From Parachlamydiales bacterium (GTDB lineage Bacteria > Chlamydiota > Chlamydiia > Chlamydiales > SM23-39): a DNA stretch of 64,000 nucleotides. Positions 51,401 to 60,480 of this stretch are shown here, piece by piece. The stretch's first letter is position 1. Each line of letters starts with the position of its first letter. Below the pieces are notes generated by a model. It saw only the letters and a program-made list of their open reading frames with translations. It did no database searches and was not told where the DNA came from. Location: positions 310,001 to 374,000 of the forward strand of contig JAIBBX010000002.1 in NCBI GenBank assembly GCA_019694475.1. The letters are read 5' to 3'. A program made the position numbers and the translations under genes.

Positions 51401-52703
51401 CATTGATCGTCACATTCCCTGTGCCTGCGTTCTGAATCGTGTTCACTATGTTAAAAGTATTTCCGGTCAAAGTCAGACTAAAAGCAGATCCCCAAGTGAT
51501 GGGAGAACTGACTGTAATCAGCCCTCCGTTTCCGCAGTTTAAATCTGGCGCTGTCGCTGTGCTGATCGTAACATTTGCGCCGCCGAGCGCACCTTGAATA
51601 GCACCTGCAGAAATATTTACGGGACATCCGCATGCTGCTGTCCAAGTTGTTGGATTGCCTATTGCTACTGTTGCGCAACTCGCGCCACCAATCGTAATAT
51701 CGGTCGGGTCAAGAAAAAGCTCTCCCGCTTTTCCATTTGAAGCAGATAAGTCGGCCAAGGCATCAAATTGCAGATTCTCTGCTGAAATTTCTGCCAACCC
51801 CCCATTTCCTCCGATCCGTCCCCCTCTTGCATAAACAGTTCCTAAAGCCATGTTGAATCGATCTGCCCAAAGAATGGCTTTTCCCCCATTTCCTTGGATA
51901 CGGCTGTCAGCGCAAACAGTAGCTCCTCTTTCAAAAACAATGTATTCTGCATTCTGGAAATCTGGGTTTTTCCCTTGGAAATCGCCTCCGATAAAGATCG
52001 CCCCGCCATTTTGATCGTGAGACACATCAATCAAGCTTCCTTCTTTCAGCCAAATCCGATCGCCCATAACATAGACAGAGCCCCCTTCAGCTTGAATGGT
52101 TCCCTCGAGAGTTGTTAATGTAAATTCTTCCTGATCTCTCAATGTTTTTGCAGAAAACGAATCTCCGCGCCACTCAACTTCTCTGCCCGCAACAATCGCG
52201 CAGGTTCCATTTTGGATTTCAATCACTCCAGAATTGTAAATTTCCTTTCCAAAAAGAGCCGCATTCCATTTGGCGTGGATGGTTCCGTAATTTTCAACAA
52301 GAGCCGCCGACTCGCCGCTGAACTTCAATCTTGAATGGAGATCGAGAGTCGATGCAATCAAGCTTCCAACATCAATTCTACTCTCTTTGCCAAACACAAT
52401 TCCGTTCGGATTGATCAAAATGATCTGGCCATTTGCCTGAAGATGTCCAAAAATTTGGCTAGGAGAATTGCCGATTACTCGATTGATCGCTAAAGAAGCT
52501 TCAGAAGGCTGAGCGAATATCACAGCCTCTTGTTCGCCGATAGAAAAATCGCTCCAATTCAGTTCAGCGTGATCACCTGTTTGAATGGAAAGTGTCTCTC
52601 CATTTAAGGAAGATAAAGCGGTTCCCTCGGATATTTGAAGGCCTTGAGGCAGGGAAAAGAGAAAAAACGGAGCAAGGCCAAGAGTTAAAAAAAATCTATT
52701 CAT
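48489..52703 (-). CDS. TpsA-type large secreted protein (filamentous haemagglutinin N-terminal domain)
   Basis: The 1404-residue protein has a signal peptide (MNRFFLTLGLAPFFLFSLP) and a TPS secretion domain: TGDHAELNWSDFSIGE, AINRVIGNSPSQIFG, QIILINPNGIVFGKESRIDVG (about 90-120). The rest looks like a beta-helix with many short repeats, including IGHGxxS units and VVAGNDI/VAAGHDI turns. It has far more Cys than most TpsA proteins, for example in CACGCPVNIS-like stretches, so disulfides may stabilise it. Family members are adhesins or cytolysins exported by a TpsB partner; the only TpsB in this window is at 6331-7941. The C-terminus (PRY) has no visible toxin domain. Confidence 0.85.
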   Translation of the reverse strand: MNRFFLTLGLAPFFLFSLPQGLQISEGTALSSLNGETLSIQTGDHAELNWSDFSIGEQEAVIFAQPSEASLAINRVIGNSPSQIFGHLQANGQIILINPNGIVFGKESRIDVGSLIASTLDLHSRLKFSGESAALVENYGTIHAKWNAALFGKEIYNSGVIEIQNGTCAIVAGREVEWRGDSFSAKTLRDQEEFTLTTLEGTIQAEGGSVYVMGDRIWLKEGSLIDVSHDQNGGAIFIGGDFQGKNPDFQNAEYIVFERGATVCADSRIQGNGGKAILWADRFNMALGTVYARGGRIGGNGGLAEISAENLQFDALADLSASNGKAGELFLDPTDITIGGASCATVAIGNPTTWTAACGCPVNISAGAIQGALGGANVTISTATAPDLNCGNGGLITVSSPITWGSAFSLTLTGNTFNIVNTIQNAGTGNVTINATGNSVLIGPGAVGINAAVGSRDGQTCVNAPNATVTLSAGSLRVAQIGFRSGAGVQATGSIKVNCDALNLRAPVGGNSAAQIGHGISSTQGVGNNSSTSDTATIDVCVRGNIDVDTFGPGSAIACIGHGSRSTAVGTIQDGDISVVSQRGNIFVRHSNVGAGPQAIARIGHGYSTHPTGMGIFNGNITVRAPQGSINILSNASNNNCFSFIGHGGSSGCGAGTISGNIYVASLGDIWLDGRTPGTSNQRVAIGAVYSLPVTTLNQQNIRVLSGHDIILRARQRTYIGNFFQTGGVAAVCQGNVEVVAGNDIILRTLDNDVMIGTTIAPLAPVAASGNVFVAAGHDIVVQTQSVPPIASLAYIESVNNLSVVAGNDIFVISSANGVSASIGTANRFLGNAVVRIYAGRDIIANNAAGGNAILGYDPIDFAPNVPYSVDIRANGNIQFANGFTTFATTSTLTGPIFVEADCCFTPAQLWGYSADDDSVCANGFSCTGGASQCQCDFAGIFLTSISGIPLPLPMPEANLLPNPINQNSGQIDANGEGAFFVSTSSIFGNHVSFETSTGNITVHSAPFLRRNLPNDPLIPQNIEIGPLAMATPFNTLDIVTVSGDIDVGGTFCRCLDGFHDITINGVDDPWTDGGDIYGRAANNFIVQTNVSTTGSGTVTLISDCDRTAVGNVVINADVAAVDGDLTLLAGRLNNDPPNCSTPNICAGQNGSSANILHGNATTVQCTGSGVITEMASGSISLSNATIQADSGNIRLIAGVDINVSSNILSASGNILLIANQNVRLQSASSLIESTTGSVTIVVDNAFPSQPLMGTGAIFTVIDSQINGSPLQIYTSQQTYNSIQGFLNGDLFSAGTLFQNTSLEQWCTYFGCPFQRIGLGLPYTVFYKNCLQEATQQATVIVDQMLVSLHPANEYPGWMVQFYLIHDEKSKTPYFIRRRVLNSINHPKTWTAWLNIPRMDQPRY

Positions 52704-52745
52704 ACCTCAACACTACCTCAATCCAAAATTTTTCTGGATTGATTT

Positions 52746-53291
52746 TTAGGTTGAGACCGAATAAATCCTTTCAATTCCTTTGCATTCGGAACGAATCTGT
52801 GAATAGATGCAAAGATCGAGATATCGCCCCCGATGGAAGAGAGCTGAACGGGCTATTCCCTCAAAGCGGAAACCGGCCTCTTGAGCCACTTTCAAAGCAG
52901 CTTTGCTATAGTCGGGGATAGAAATCTGCAGCCTTTCGATTTTTTTCGTCGCAAAAAGATAGGCGCAAAAGAGCGGAAGCGCTTCCTGCATAGTTCCTTT
53001 TCCCCGATCCTCAGGATGAAAAATATAAAAATGGAGGTCAAGACAATCAAAAAAGATTTGCCTCTCAAACCAGAGAGCTCCAATTAAACGATCCCCCCGC
53101 TCTATCAGAAGCGTCCCTTTCTCATCCGACCAAAAACCAGATTCATAATACTCAAGCCGGAAAAGATGCTCAGAAAGAAGCTCGCTCGATAAAAACTCCC
53201 CCTTAAGCCGAATCGAATCAAAATAGGAATAGAGCTTAGAAAGATCTCCTTCTTTCACAGTTCTCAAATGTATAGTTTTTCCTTCCAACAT
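52746..53291 (-). CDS. GNAT-family N-acetyltransferase (RimJ/RimL type)
   Basis: The 181-residue protein begins TIHLRTVKEGDLSKLYSYFD, the common start of RimJ/RimL acetyltransferases. It has RLIGALWFE, FYIFHPEDRGKGTMQEAL (acetyl-CoA loop, R-G-K-G-T) and AALKVAQEAGFRFEGIARSALFHRGRYLDLCIYS. It should transfer acetyl from acetyl-CoA to an amine, perhaps a ribosomal protein; the target is unknown. ATG 53291. It is divergent from secA, 143 bases away. Confidence 0.88.
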   Translation of the reverse strand: MLEGKTIHLRTVKEGDLSKLYSYFDSIRLKGEFLSSELLSEHLFRLEYYESGFWSDEKGTLLIERGDRLIGALWFERQIFFDCLDLHFYIFHPEDRGKGTMQEALPLFCAYLFATKKIERLQISIPDYSKAALKVAQEAGFRFEGIARSALFHRGRYLDLCIYSQIRSECKGIERIYSVST

Positions 53292-53434
53292 AACTTAAAA
53301 CTATAACACCAATAACTTTATTAGAGAATAAATATAAAACTTGAAACATTAATTGAAATTTTTATGAGAAATTTTATACCTTGTGTGAAATCACAAATCC
53401 TACTAAAATTTTGTCAAAGTGATTTAGGTTATTC

Positions 53435-56236
53435 ATGTTTGGTCTCATCAAAAAAATCTTCGGAACGCATCAATCCCGCCTCTTAAAAAAATATTGGCAG
53501 CTCGTCCCCCAAATCAACTCTTGGGAAGTGAAATACCAGAGCCTTTCTGATGAAGAACTTAAGGCGAAGACGGTCGAATTCAAAGAGAGACTTGCTAAAG
53601 GCGAGCCGCTCGAATCGCTCTTGCCGGAGGCTTTTGCAGCGGTTAAAAATGTGTGCCGCAGGCTTTGCGGGACCGAAGTCCATGTCTCTGGATACGATCA
53701 AAAATGGGACATGATTCCCTATGACGTCCAGCTCGTGGGCGCGATTGCCATGTTCCATGGCTCAATCGCTGAGATGCAGACCGGGGAAGGAAAGACCCTT
53801 ACAGCTTCAATGCCCCTCTATTTGCATGCGATTACAGGCAGGCCGGTTCACCTAGTGACCGTCAACGACTACTTGGCAAAACGAGACTGCGAGTGGATCG
53901 GTTCGATTTTCCGAAAACTGGGGCTCACTGTCGCATATCTGACAAACGATGTTCATCCTTTCCAGCGCAAAGAGGTTTATGCTTGCGATATCGTTTATGG
54001 AACTGCTTCCGAGTTCGGTTTTGACTATTTGCGCGATAACTCGATGGCGTCCCACAAGAACGAGCAAGTACAAAGAGGCCACTATTTTGCAATGGTCGAC
54101 GAGATTGACTCGATCCTGATCGACGAAGCGAGAACGCCGCTCATCATTTCGGGCCCTGTGCATGAGAGCCGTCAAATGTACGACGAACTTAAAGAAGGGG
54201 TTGCAAATCTAGTTCGGATCCAGCGCGATCACTGTAACAGGCTCGCAACTGAAGCGCGCCGCACCCTCGAAACTCTCGGGTATCTGGAAGAAAATGCTGC
54301 GCCAAAGAAATTGAGTAAGGCGGAAAATGAGAAAAAAGACGAAGCCTTTAAAAACTTCTGGCTCGTCAGCAAAGGCACTCCGCGCAATAAGATTTTGAAA
54401 AGGCTCAAAGAAAATCCCGACATGCGGGCTGAAATCGACAAATGGGAAACCTACTTTTTCGGAGAAGCGAACAAAGAAGAAAAATTCGAAGCACTATCGG
54501 ATTTGTATATTGTTGTGGACGAGAGAAACAATGAATATGAGCTGACCGACAAAGGAATTCGCTGCTGGGGAGACTACAAAGAAGGCAAAGGAGCAGACGA
54601 TTTCGTCATGCTCGATCTCGGCCATGAATACCATCTCATCGATCAGAAAGAGATGTCTGATCAAGAAAAGATGCAGGCGAGAATTGCCGTTCGCGAAGAA
54701 GATGCAAAGCGCAAAGAAAGATCGCATAACTTAAGACAGATGCTCAGAGCGCATTTGCTCATGGAAAAAGATATCGACTACATCGTCCAAGAGCAAAAAA
54801 TCGTCATCATCGATGAAAACACAGGCAGACCTCAGCCAGGCAGGCGTTTTTCTGACGGCCTTCATCAGGCGATTGAGGCGAAAGAAGATGTTGCCATCCA
54901 AGGCGAAACACAAACCTACGCGACGATTACCCTCCAAAATTACTTCAGGATGTATGACCGCCTTGCCGGTATGACCGGAACGGCGATGACCGAGGCGAAT
55001 GAATTCAAAGAGATTTACAAGCTTGAAGTGCTTGAAATCCCCACATACCGCAAATGCGCAAGGGAAGATTTCGATGACGAAATCTACATGACTGAAAGGG
55101 AAAAATACATCGCGATTCTGAAAGAGATCAAAGAAGTGCACGGGAAAGAGCGTCCTATTTTGATCGGAACTGAATCGGTCGAAGTTTCTGAAAAACTCTC
55201 CCGCATTCTAAAGCAAAATCGACTCGAGCACACGATCCTCAACGCGAAAAACCACGCTCACGAGGCCGAAATCATCGCTGACGCGGGCAAGAAAGGGGCT
55301 ATTACTCTTGCAACGAACATGGCGGGCCGCGGTACCGACATTAAGCTCAAAGAAGGGGTAAAAGAGCTCGGCGGATTGCACGTGATCGGAACAACACGCC
55401 ACCATTCCCGCCGGATCGACCGGCAGTTGAGAGGAAGATCGGGCCGTTTAGGCGATCCAGGTTCATCCAAATTCTTTGTTTCGTTCGAAGACTCGCTCAT
55501 GCGCTTATTCGCGTCACCAAGGATGACAGCGCTTCTCCAGCGGTTTAGACCGCCGGAAGGAGAGCCGATCTCTGCGAAAGTGCTCAACAAATCGATTGAG
55601 ACAGCCCAAAAACGAGTTGAGCAGCGCAACTACACAATCCGTAAACACACGCTTGAATACGACGATGTGATGAATAAGCAAAGAAAAGAAGTGTATGCCT
55701 TCCGCAATGACCTTCTCTTTTCTGAACAGCCGATCTTGATTGCTGAAGAGATCATAGAGACCGTTGCGCAGCATTTGATCCAGAACAAAGAGGCTCTCGT
55801 TGCTCAATTCCCAGTCACACTGGATGAGGGAGCTGGCGAAAAAGAGATCATCGAGAAGATTTTAACAGGCTTTAAGCAGAAGATTTTCTTCCAAAGACAG
55901 CTTCTCACAACATTTAGACCTGAGTTGAACGAAGCAGAAAAAGCGCAAAACGTCTTGAATGAAGTCGTCCGCAATCTGATGATCCGCAGAATCGACCAGC
56001 TGTGGCAAGAACACCTGCTCCATATCGATCATTTGAGATCCGATGTGCATATGCGCACCGTTGGGCAAAAAGATCCGCTGCTTGAATTCAAGCACGAGTC
56101 ATTTGCTCTCTTTGAAAGATTTTCGATCCGCTTGAGAGAAGATATCTCTAGAGATCTCTTCCGCTTTGAGATGCTGCCGCAGCAGCCTCCAGAGCCCGCA
56201 GCCCGCAGAAAACGAGCTCAAGTCGTGGGAGGATAG
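53435..56236 (+). CDS. secA: Preprotein translocase ATPase SecA
   Basis: SecA drives protein export through SecYEG. The 933-residue protein has MQTGEGKTLTA (Walker A), GTASEFGFDYLRDN, MVDEIDSILIDEARTPLIISG (Walker B), MTGTAMTEANEF, GTDIKLKEGVKELGGLHVIGT, DRQLRGRSGRLGDPGSSKF and VEQRNYTIRKHTLEYDDVMNKQRKEVYA. An insert of about 75 residues, with VSKGTPRNKILKRLKENPDM, lies near 270-345. The C-terminus (RRKRAQVVGG) lacks the Cys/His zinc motif found in many SecA proteins. The following gene starts one base after the stop. Confidence 0.97.
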   Translation: MFGLIKKIFGTHQSRLLKKYWQLVPQINSWEVKYQSLSDEELKAKTVEFKERLAKGEPLESLLPEAFAAVKNVCRRLCGTEVHVSGYDQKWDMIPYDVQLVGAIAMFHGSIAEMQTGEGKTLTASMPLYLHAITGRPVHLVTVNDYLAKRDCEWIGSIFRKLGLTVAYLTNDVHPFQRKEVYACDIVYGTASEFGFDYLRDNSMASHKNEQVQRGHYFAMVDEIDSILIDEARTPLIISGPVHESRQMYDELKEGVANLVRIQRDHCNRLATEARRTLETLGYLEENAAPKKLSKAENEKKDEAFKNFWLVSKGTPRNKILKRLKENPDMRAEIDKWETYFFGEANKEEKFEALSDLYIVVDERNNEYELTDKGIRCWGDYKEGKGADDFVMLDLGHEYHLIDQKEMSDQEKMQARIAVREEDAKRKERSHNLRQMLRAHLLMEKDIDYIVQEQKIVIIDENTGRPQPGRRFSDGLHQAIEAKEDVAIQGETQTYATITLQNYFRMYDRLAGMTGTAMTEANEFKEIYKLEVLEIPTYRKCAREDFDDEIYMTEREKYIAILKEIKEVHGKERPILIGTESVEVSEKLSRILKQNRLEHTILNAKNHAHEAEIIADAGKKGAITLATNMAGRGTDIKLKEGVKELGGLHVIGTTRHHSRRIDRQLRGRSGRLGDPGSSKFFVSFEDSLMRLFASPRMTALLQRFRPPEGEPISAKVLNKSIETAQKRVEQRNYTIRKHTLEYDDVMNKQRKEVYAFRNDLLFSEQPILIAEEIIETVAQHLIQNKEALVAQFPVTLDEGAGEKEIIEKILTGFKQKIFFQRQLLTTFRPELNEAEKAQNVLNEVVRNLMIRRIDQLWQEHLLHIDHLRSDVHMRTVGQKDPLLEFKHESFALFERFSIRLREDISRDLFRFEMLPQQPPEPAARRKRAQVVGG

Positions 56237-56237
56237 G

Positions 56238-56780
56238 ATGAAGTGGCGGACCTTCATTTTCGCGCTGATCGCGATCAGCTTTATGGCGAGCCTCTTTGCC
56301 GAGCCGACAAAAGCTCTTGGCGGCGCCAATTTCGGAAATGAGACGCACGAATCCATCGATGGATCTGGCCTGATTAAACTCAATGGCACTACAGTGGATC
56401 AAGAAGTTCATGTCGTAGGCAGCCTTATCTCGCAAAATGGAGAGATCGGAAGCATCGATGTGACAGGTCAAGTAAACTTGACGGAAACAACGATCAAACA
56501 CGGCGGTTCGATCATGGGTTCATTTCAAGCAACCCGATCCAAAATCGAAGCGCCGATCACGCTTTTGAGCCAAAAAACCGTCCTTACAAATAGCAAATTA
56601 TCCGGCATCACCGTCAAACAAGATAGCTCCTATAAAGGCAAGCAAATCCTTGAACTAAGACTTGGCACCATTGTCGATGGACCCATCCATTTTGAGTCGG
56701 GCAAAGGAGAAGTGCTCGTCTATCCAGGCTCGCAAGTATTGGGTTCTGTCACCGGCGGCAAGATCATTAAAAAGAAATAA
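56238..56780 (+). CDS. Exported polymer-forming (bactofilin-like) beta-helical protein
   Basis: The 180-residue protein begins with a signal peptide (MKWRTFIFALIAISFMASLFAEP). A series of short beta repeats follows (VDQEVHVVGSLISQNGEIGSIDVTG, TIKHGGSIMGSF, TVLTNSKLSGITVKQDSS, TIVDGPIHFESGKGEVLVYP). This right-handed beta-helix pattern occurs in polymer-forming cytoskeletal proteins, but those are normally cytosolic; here export is predicted. The ATG has GGAGG five bases upstream and starts one base after secA, so the two are co-transcribed. Function is unknown. Confidence 0.72.
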   Translation: MKWRTFIFALIAISFMASLFAEPTKALGGANFGNETHESIDGSGLIKLNGTTVDQEVHVVGSLISQNGEIGSIDVTGQVNLTETTIKHGGSIMGSFQATRSKIEAPITLLSQKTVLTNSKLSGITVKQDSSYKGKQILELRLGTIVDGPIHFESGKGEVLVYPGSQVLGSVTGGKIIKKK

Positions 56781-56838
56781 GCGAATCGTTTTTTACTCTA
56801 ATTTACGCTATAATGTACGTCGATAATTGGGGTTAGGG

Positions 56839-57453
56839 ATGACTACAGCCGTCAAACAAAATATTTTTTCTCAACTTGCCAGCTATAAAGAACTAACGGG
56901 CATTGCTTTTGAGAGAGGCACATACCATCGGATTGCAGGCGAAATCTTAGCAAGACAAAAATGGTTTATGGATCATCCCAGCTCCATCCAATATTTGACT
57001 CCAAAAGCAAGGCAGTACCATCAAATTTTTGACTTGGCAAAATCGCAATTGGAGAGCAGGGAATTGGAAAAAACTCTTGCCATGCTTCGCAATTCGCACA
57101 TTCTATTTACGAATGCATTCATCGAAGAATTCGAAAGAGTTTATCCAGAAAGCCCTGATGTCGTGAATGTGAAATACAAAAAAACCATCGAGCTGTTTGC
57201 AGATGTTATTCAAGCCAATTTCACAAAAGAGGAAATTAAAGAGCTCAATCTCTTGATCTTTGCGAGAACTCCGATGCTCGCCATCGAAGATCTCCTACAG
57301 CATCCGGAAAAAGAAATTCCTGAAATTTTCAATGCGGGGGAGATTGAAACTTTAAGAAAAACTCCCGGAAAAATTTCTCTAAAGAAGGTAATCGCTGCAC
57401 CAAAAACAATGATGACGGCTATTTTCCGCGAGACATTTAAAAAATTCAGCTGA
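56839..57453 (+). CDS. Helical protein of unknown function
   Basis: The 204 residues are mostly helical and charged, with no signal or membrane segment. Segments such as YHQIFDLAKSQLESRELEKTL and EEIKELNLLIFARTPMLAIEDLLQHP look like amphipathic helices. The C-terminus is basic. ATG 56839 follows a GGGGTTAGG stretch; the TTG at 56827 is a weaker choice. It converges with the kinase-like gene at 57460, six bases apart. No family is recognised. Confidence 0.6.
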   Translation: MTTAVKQNIFSQLASYKELTGIAFERGTYHRIAGEILARQKWFMDHPSSIQYLTPKARQYHQIFDLAKSQLESRELEKTLAMLRNSHILFTNAFIEEFERVYPESPDVVNVKYKKTIELFADVIQANFTKEEIKELNLLIFARTPMLAIEDLLQHPEKEIPEIFNAGEIETLRKTPGKISLKKVIAAPKTMMTAIFRETFKKFS

Positions 57454-57459
57454 ATTTAT

Positions 57460-58911
57460 TTATTCAGGTTTCTTAGCTTCATACTCATCATCAAAACTAC
57501 GAGCGTAGTCAAAAGCACGCGAATGCAACGGTCCAATTCCAAGGTTTTTATGAACTAAGGCAAGCTCTTTGCTAAATTCAGGGGCTTTGAGCATTTCCGA
57601 TCCGTATATGGTTCCAAGAACAAACGGTGAATACTTCAGATCAACACACATTTTTATAATAGCGGCTCTTTGTAGAAAGAGCTCCATTCTTTTGACAGTC
57701 CAAAAACCTGGATATTTGTCGGCAACTAAGGCTGCAAATTTAGAAAGCTTAAATTCGTTTGTAATCTTTTCAAATATAGCAATCAATTTTGGAGTTAATT
57801 TAAATGGAAGTTTTGCCCAGAGATGATCTTTCCACTGATTCTTCATAATCGTTCGCAAATCTTCCGACGTTAATTCATTTTCAGGAAATGTATTATCATT
57901 ATCGGTCTCGAATAATTCGACGATCTCCCCTTTTTCATTCAATCGAACAAACAATTTATCATCTTTTCCGTCTAAATCGCCTGTTAGATAATTGAAAAGC
58001 ACCTTTGATTGAAGCATTTCAATTTCGCTTTCGGTAAAATCAGAAGCAGGTCTATCTTTTAGCAACGCTTTTGCTGATCCCATTTTCGCAACAGAAGCAT
58101 TTTGACTATTATAAATATACTCTTGATACGAATAATCATCCTTGTCTGTGTCCGTAAACGGTACTAACCCAAAACCAAAATACCTATCTATCATGCATGA
58201 AACAGCTCCAGATATTCTCGCGTCATTGTTACATATTTGAGGCTGGGTTCTTTCTCCCACAACCCATTCAGTTAAGATTTTAGGCCGAGTATCATGACCG
58301 ATCTTCTTGATGACCAAAAGACGTCTGCCATCAAGACCTCTGCCGAATAAAGCTCCATTGACCCCGCTGCCTGCTCTCTCAAACTCTATTCCCAAATCAT
58401 GAGCAAGCATCACTTCAGCCCGTTTCATATTCCATTCTGCGTGAACAAGCTCTCCTTGATGGACTTCGATTTCATCTTGAGCTTTAGCTTTATTAGCAGC
58501 GGCAAGAGCCCGTTCAGCGGCCTGATAGGTGAGCACGGCCCCTCTCATTTCAGGTGAAAGAGCAAAACGTACAGATTCAGAAAGATTTCTCAAATCAAGA
58601 ATTTGCCATTTGCGAAGTCCCCGATAAAAGGCCTTTAGATCATCTCTTTTTATAATATCTGGAGCAGAACGTTCTGCCGCTTCTACATATTCGCGCAATC
58701 TGCGCAAACGGCCTTGCTCATCGCTTAAATGAAAAAACCGCCTTGCCTTATCGCCAAACGTTAACTTTTTAAGCTGAAGGCCTTCTTCCGTCCTTTCTAC
58801 ATCTAAATCATCGATTGAAGACTCGGAAATAAGCCGCAAATCTTCGTTTGGATTTGCCCAACGACGCCCTCTCAAATCTGGTAATTGAAACATAACTAAA
58901 GACATGACCAT
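57460..58911 (-). CDS. PI3/4-kinase-like putative effector
   Basis: The roughly 483-residue protein has a helical N-terminal half (about 40-180, Ala/Arg-rich). The C-terminal half looks like an atypical kinase: GSGVNGALFGRGLDGRRLLVIKK (loop and Lys, about 181-203), YSYQEYIYN, YLTGDLDGKDDKLFVRLN (catalytic-like D-x-D near 313-315) and IVELFETDNDNTFPE (metal-binding D, about 336). These resemble PI3/4-kinase and similar lipid or protein kinases found in intracellular-pathogen effectors. Activity and target are inference. The start is one of several ATGs (58911, 58905, 58893). It is convergent with the unknown gene at 56839. Confidence 0.6.
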   Translation of the reverse strand: MVMSLVMFQLPDLRGRRWANPNEDLRLISESSIDDLDVERTEEGLQLKKLTFGDKARRFFHLSDEQGRLRRLREYVEAAERSAPDIIKRDDLKAFYRGLRKWQILDLRNLSESVRFALSPEMRGAVLTYQAAERALAAANKAKAQDEIEVHQGELVHAEWNMKRAEVMLAHDLGIEFERAGSGVNGALFGRGLDGRRLLVIKKIGHDTRPKILTEWVVGERTQPQICNNDARISGAVSCMIDRYFGFGLVPFTDTDKDDYSYQEYIYNSQNASVAKMGSAKALLKDRPASDFTESEIEMLQSKVLFNYLTGDLDGKDDKLFVRLNEKGEIVELFETDNDNTFPENELTSEDLRTIMKNQWKDHLWAKLPFKLTPKLIAIFEKITNEFKLSKFAALVADKYPGFWTVKRMELFLQRAAIIKMCVDLKYSPFVLGTIYGSEMLKAPEFSKELALVHKNLGIGPLHSRAFDYARSFDDEYEAKKPE

Positions 58912-59058
58912 CAAAACAAACTATTAATAATATTATACCACAAAATCAAATTATTATTTACTAATTCATATTAACTACATATGCTATTCAAAACAAACAA
59001 CTTACGAATAAATAACCTTTCGTTCTAAAAAAAGAGGACATCGGGTAATAAAGGGATT

Positions 59059-60480
59059 ATGATCCTGGCCGAAATCATCAAGACCCCCGCCAAGTTTGAC
59101 TGCCTGAAAGACCCGATTGTTCTTCAGATCGAGTCTTTGCAATATTCAGGCTTTCATGCGATTGCTTTTGCCTTCTTTGTTCTGGCTATTATCCATACCC
59201 TTTTTGTCTACAAAGTGCATGAATGGGCTAGGAAGCTGGAACTGAGCCAAAGAGTCCGTTTTGAAGGAAAAAAGAAGCAGCGCAGTTTTCTCGTCCACAT
59301 ATTGTTTTTTCTATCTGAGGTAGAGGTAGTCTTTGCCTTTTGGGCAATCCCTCTCTTTTTCACGATTTGGGGCTTTTATGGTTGGACAATCGGCTTGGAA
59401 TATGTCAATACGCGCGACTATACGGAAACGCTCTTTGTAGTTGTGATTTTGAGCATGTCGTCGACCCGTCCGATCGTTCATGCTGCTGAATGGATCATTC
59501 ATTGGGTTGCTAAAGCATTCGGCGGAAAGCTCTCTTCATTTTGGTTTGTTCTTTTGACATTAGGGCCTCTTCTCGGTTCCTTCATCACAGAAGCTGCTGC
59601 CATGGCTGTATGCGCTCTGCTTTTAGCGCGCAAATTCTATGAATACCACCCGAGCAAAAAATTGGCCTATGCCACATTAGGCCTGCTTTTCGTCAACGTA
59701 TCGATCGGTGGCGTATTGACCGATTTTGCTTCGCCTGCCGTATTGATTCTCGCCCACTGCTGGCATTGGTCGATGTCGGATATGTTCTTTAACTTTGGCT
59801 GGAAAGCGATTCTTGGAATCATTCTTTCCAATACCGCTTACTGGCTCTATTTCAAAAAAGAGCTGGCTCACATGAACCTGCGGGTGAAAGCGGTTAATAT
59901 TTATTCGGCTCATTCAACAAAGACGCCCGAAGAACCCATTCCAGTCTGGATCACAATCATTCATATACTCTTTATGGCCCTCATCGTATCGGTTTCGCAC
60001 TATCCTGCGATCTTCATTGCAGTTTTCCTCTTTTTCATCGGTTTTCATCAAGCGACAAGGCCGCACCAGCATCCGATTCTCATCGGACGCCCTTTGATGG
60101 TCGGACTCTTCCTGGCTGGACTGATCATTCATGGCGGACTTCAAGGATGGTGGGTCGCAAAACTGCTTGAGGGGATGAGTCCGCTCTCCGTTATGGGTAT
60201 TGCGATGGCTCTTACCGGATTCAATGACAACACGGCTATTTCCTACTTAAGTACTCTCATTCCAGACTGGGGCGATGCTTTCCAATATGCAGTTTTTACA
60301 GGAGTGATTGCAGGCGGCGGACTTACCGTTATTGCGAATGCTCCCAATCCTGCCGGTTATGCGATTTTGAAGCGTTTCTTCGAAAAAGGAATTAAACCGG
60401 TCAATCTATTACTCGCAGCGCTCCTCCCTACGATCATTCTGTATGCAATCTATTATTTCTTCGGCCCATTATTTCTTTAG
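59059..60480 (+). CDS. Putative Na+/H+ antiporter-like membrane protein
   Basis: The 473-residue protein has about eleven hydrophobic helices. It includes FVLLTLGPLLGSFITEAAAMAVCALLLARKF, LLFVNVSIGGVLTDFASPAVLILA and MGIAMALTGFNDNTAISYLSTLIPDW. The last pair of Gly/Asn/Asp-containing segments is like the ion-site helices of NhaD/CitMHS-type transporters. It resembles a putative Na+/H+ antiporter family. Direction and ion are unproven. The last 12 bases overlap the convergent mgtA gene. Confidence 0.8.
   Translation: MILAEIIKTPAKFDCLKDPIVLQIESLQYSGFHAIAFAFFVLAIIHTLFVYKVHEWARKLELSQRVRFEGKKKQRSFLVHILFFLSEVEVVFAFWAIPLFFTIWGFYGWTIGLEYVNTRDYTETLFVVVILSMSSTRPIVHAAEWIIHWVAKAFGGKLSSFWFVLLTLGPLLGSFITEAAAMAVCALLLARKFYEYHPSKKLAYATLGLLFVNVSIGGVLTDFASPAVLILAHCWHWSMSDMFFNFGWKAILGIILSNTAYWLYFKKELAHMNLRVKAVNIYSAHSTKTPEEPIPVWITIIHILFMALIVSVSHYPAIFIAVFLFFIGFHQATRPHQHPILIGRPLMVGLFLAGLIIHGGLQGWWVAKLLEGMSPLSVMGIAMALTGFNDNTAISYLSTLIPDWGDAFQYAVFTGVIAGGGLTVIANAPNPAGYAILKRFFEKGIKPVNLLLAALLPTIILYAIYYFFGPLFL

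Noticed and set aside
53399..53413. CCTACTAAAATTTTG before secA as an end of the 10878 palindrome
   Set aside because: Only 14 of 15 bases match and there is no second arm nearby; it could be chance in AT-rich DNA.
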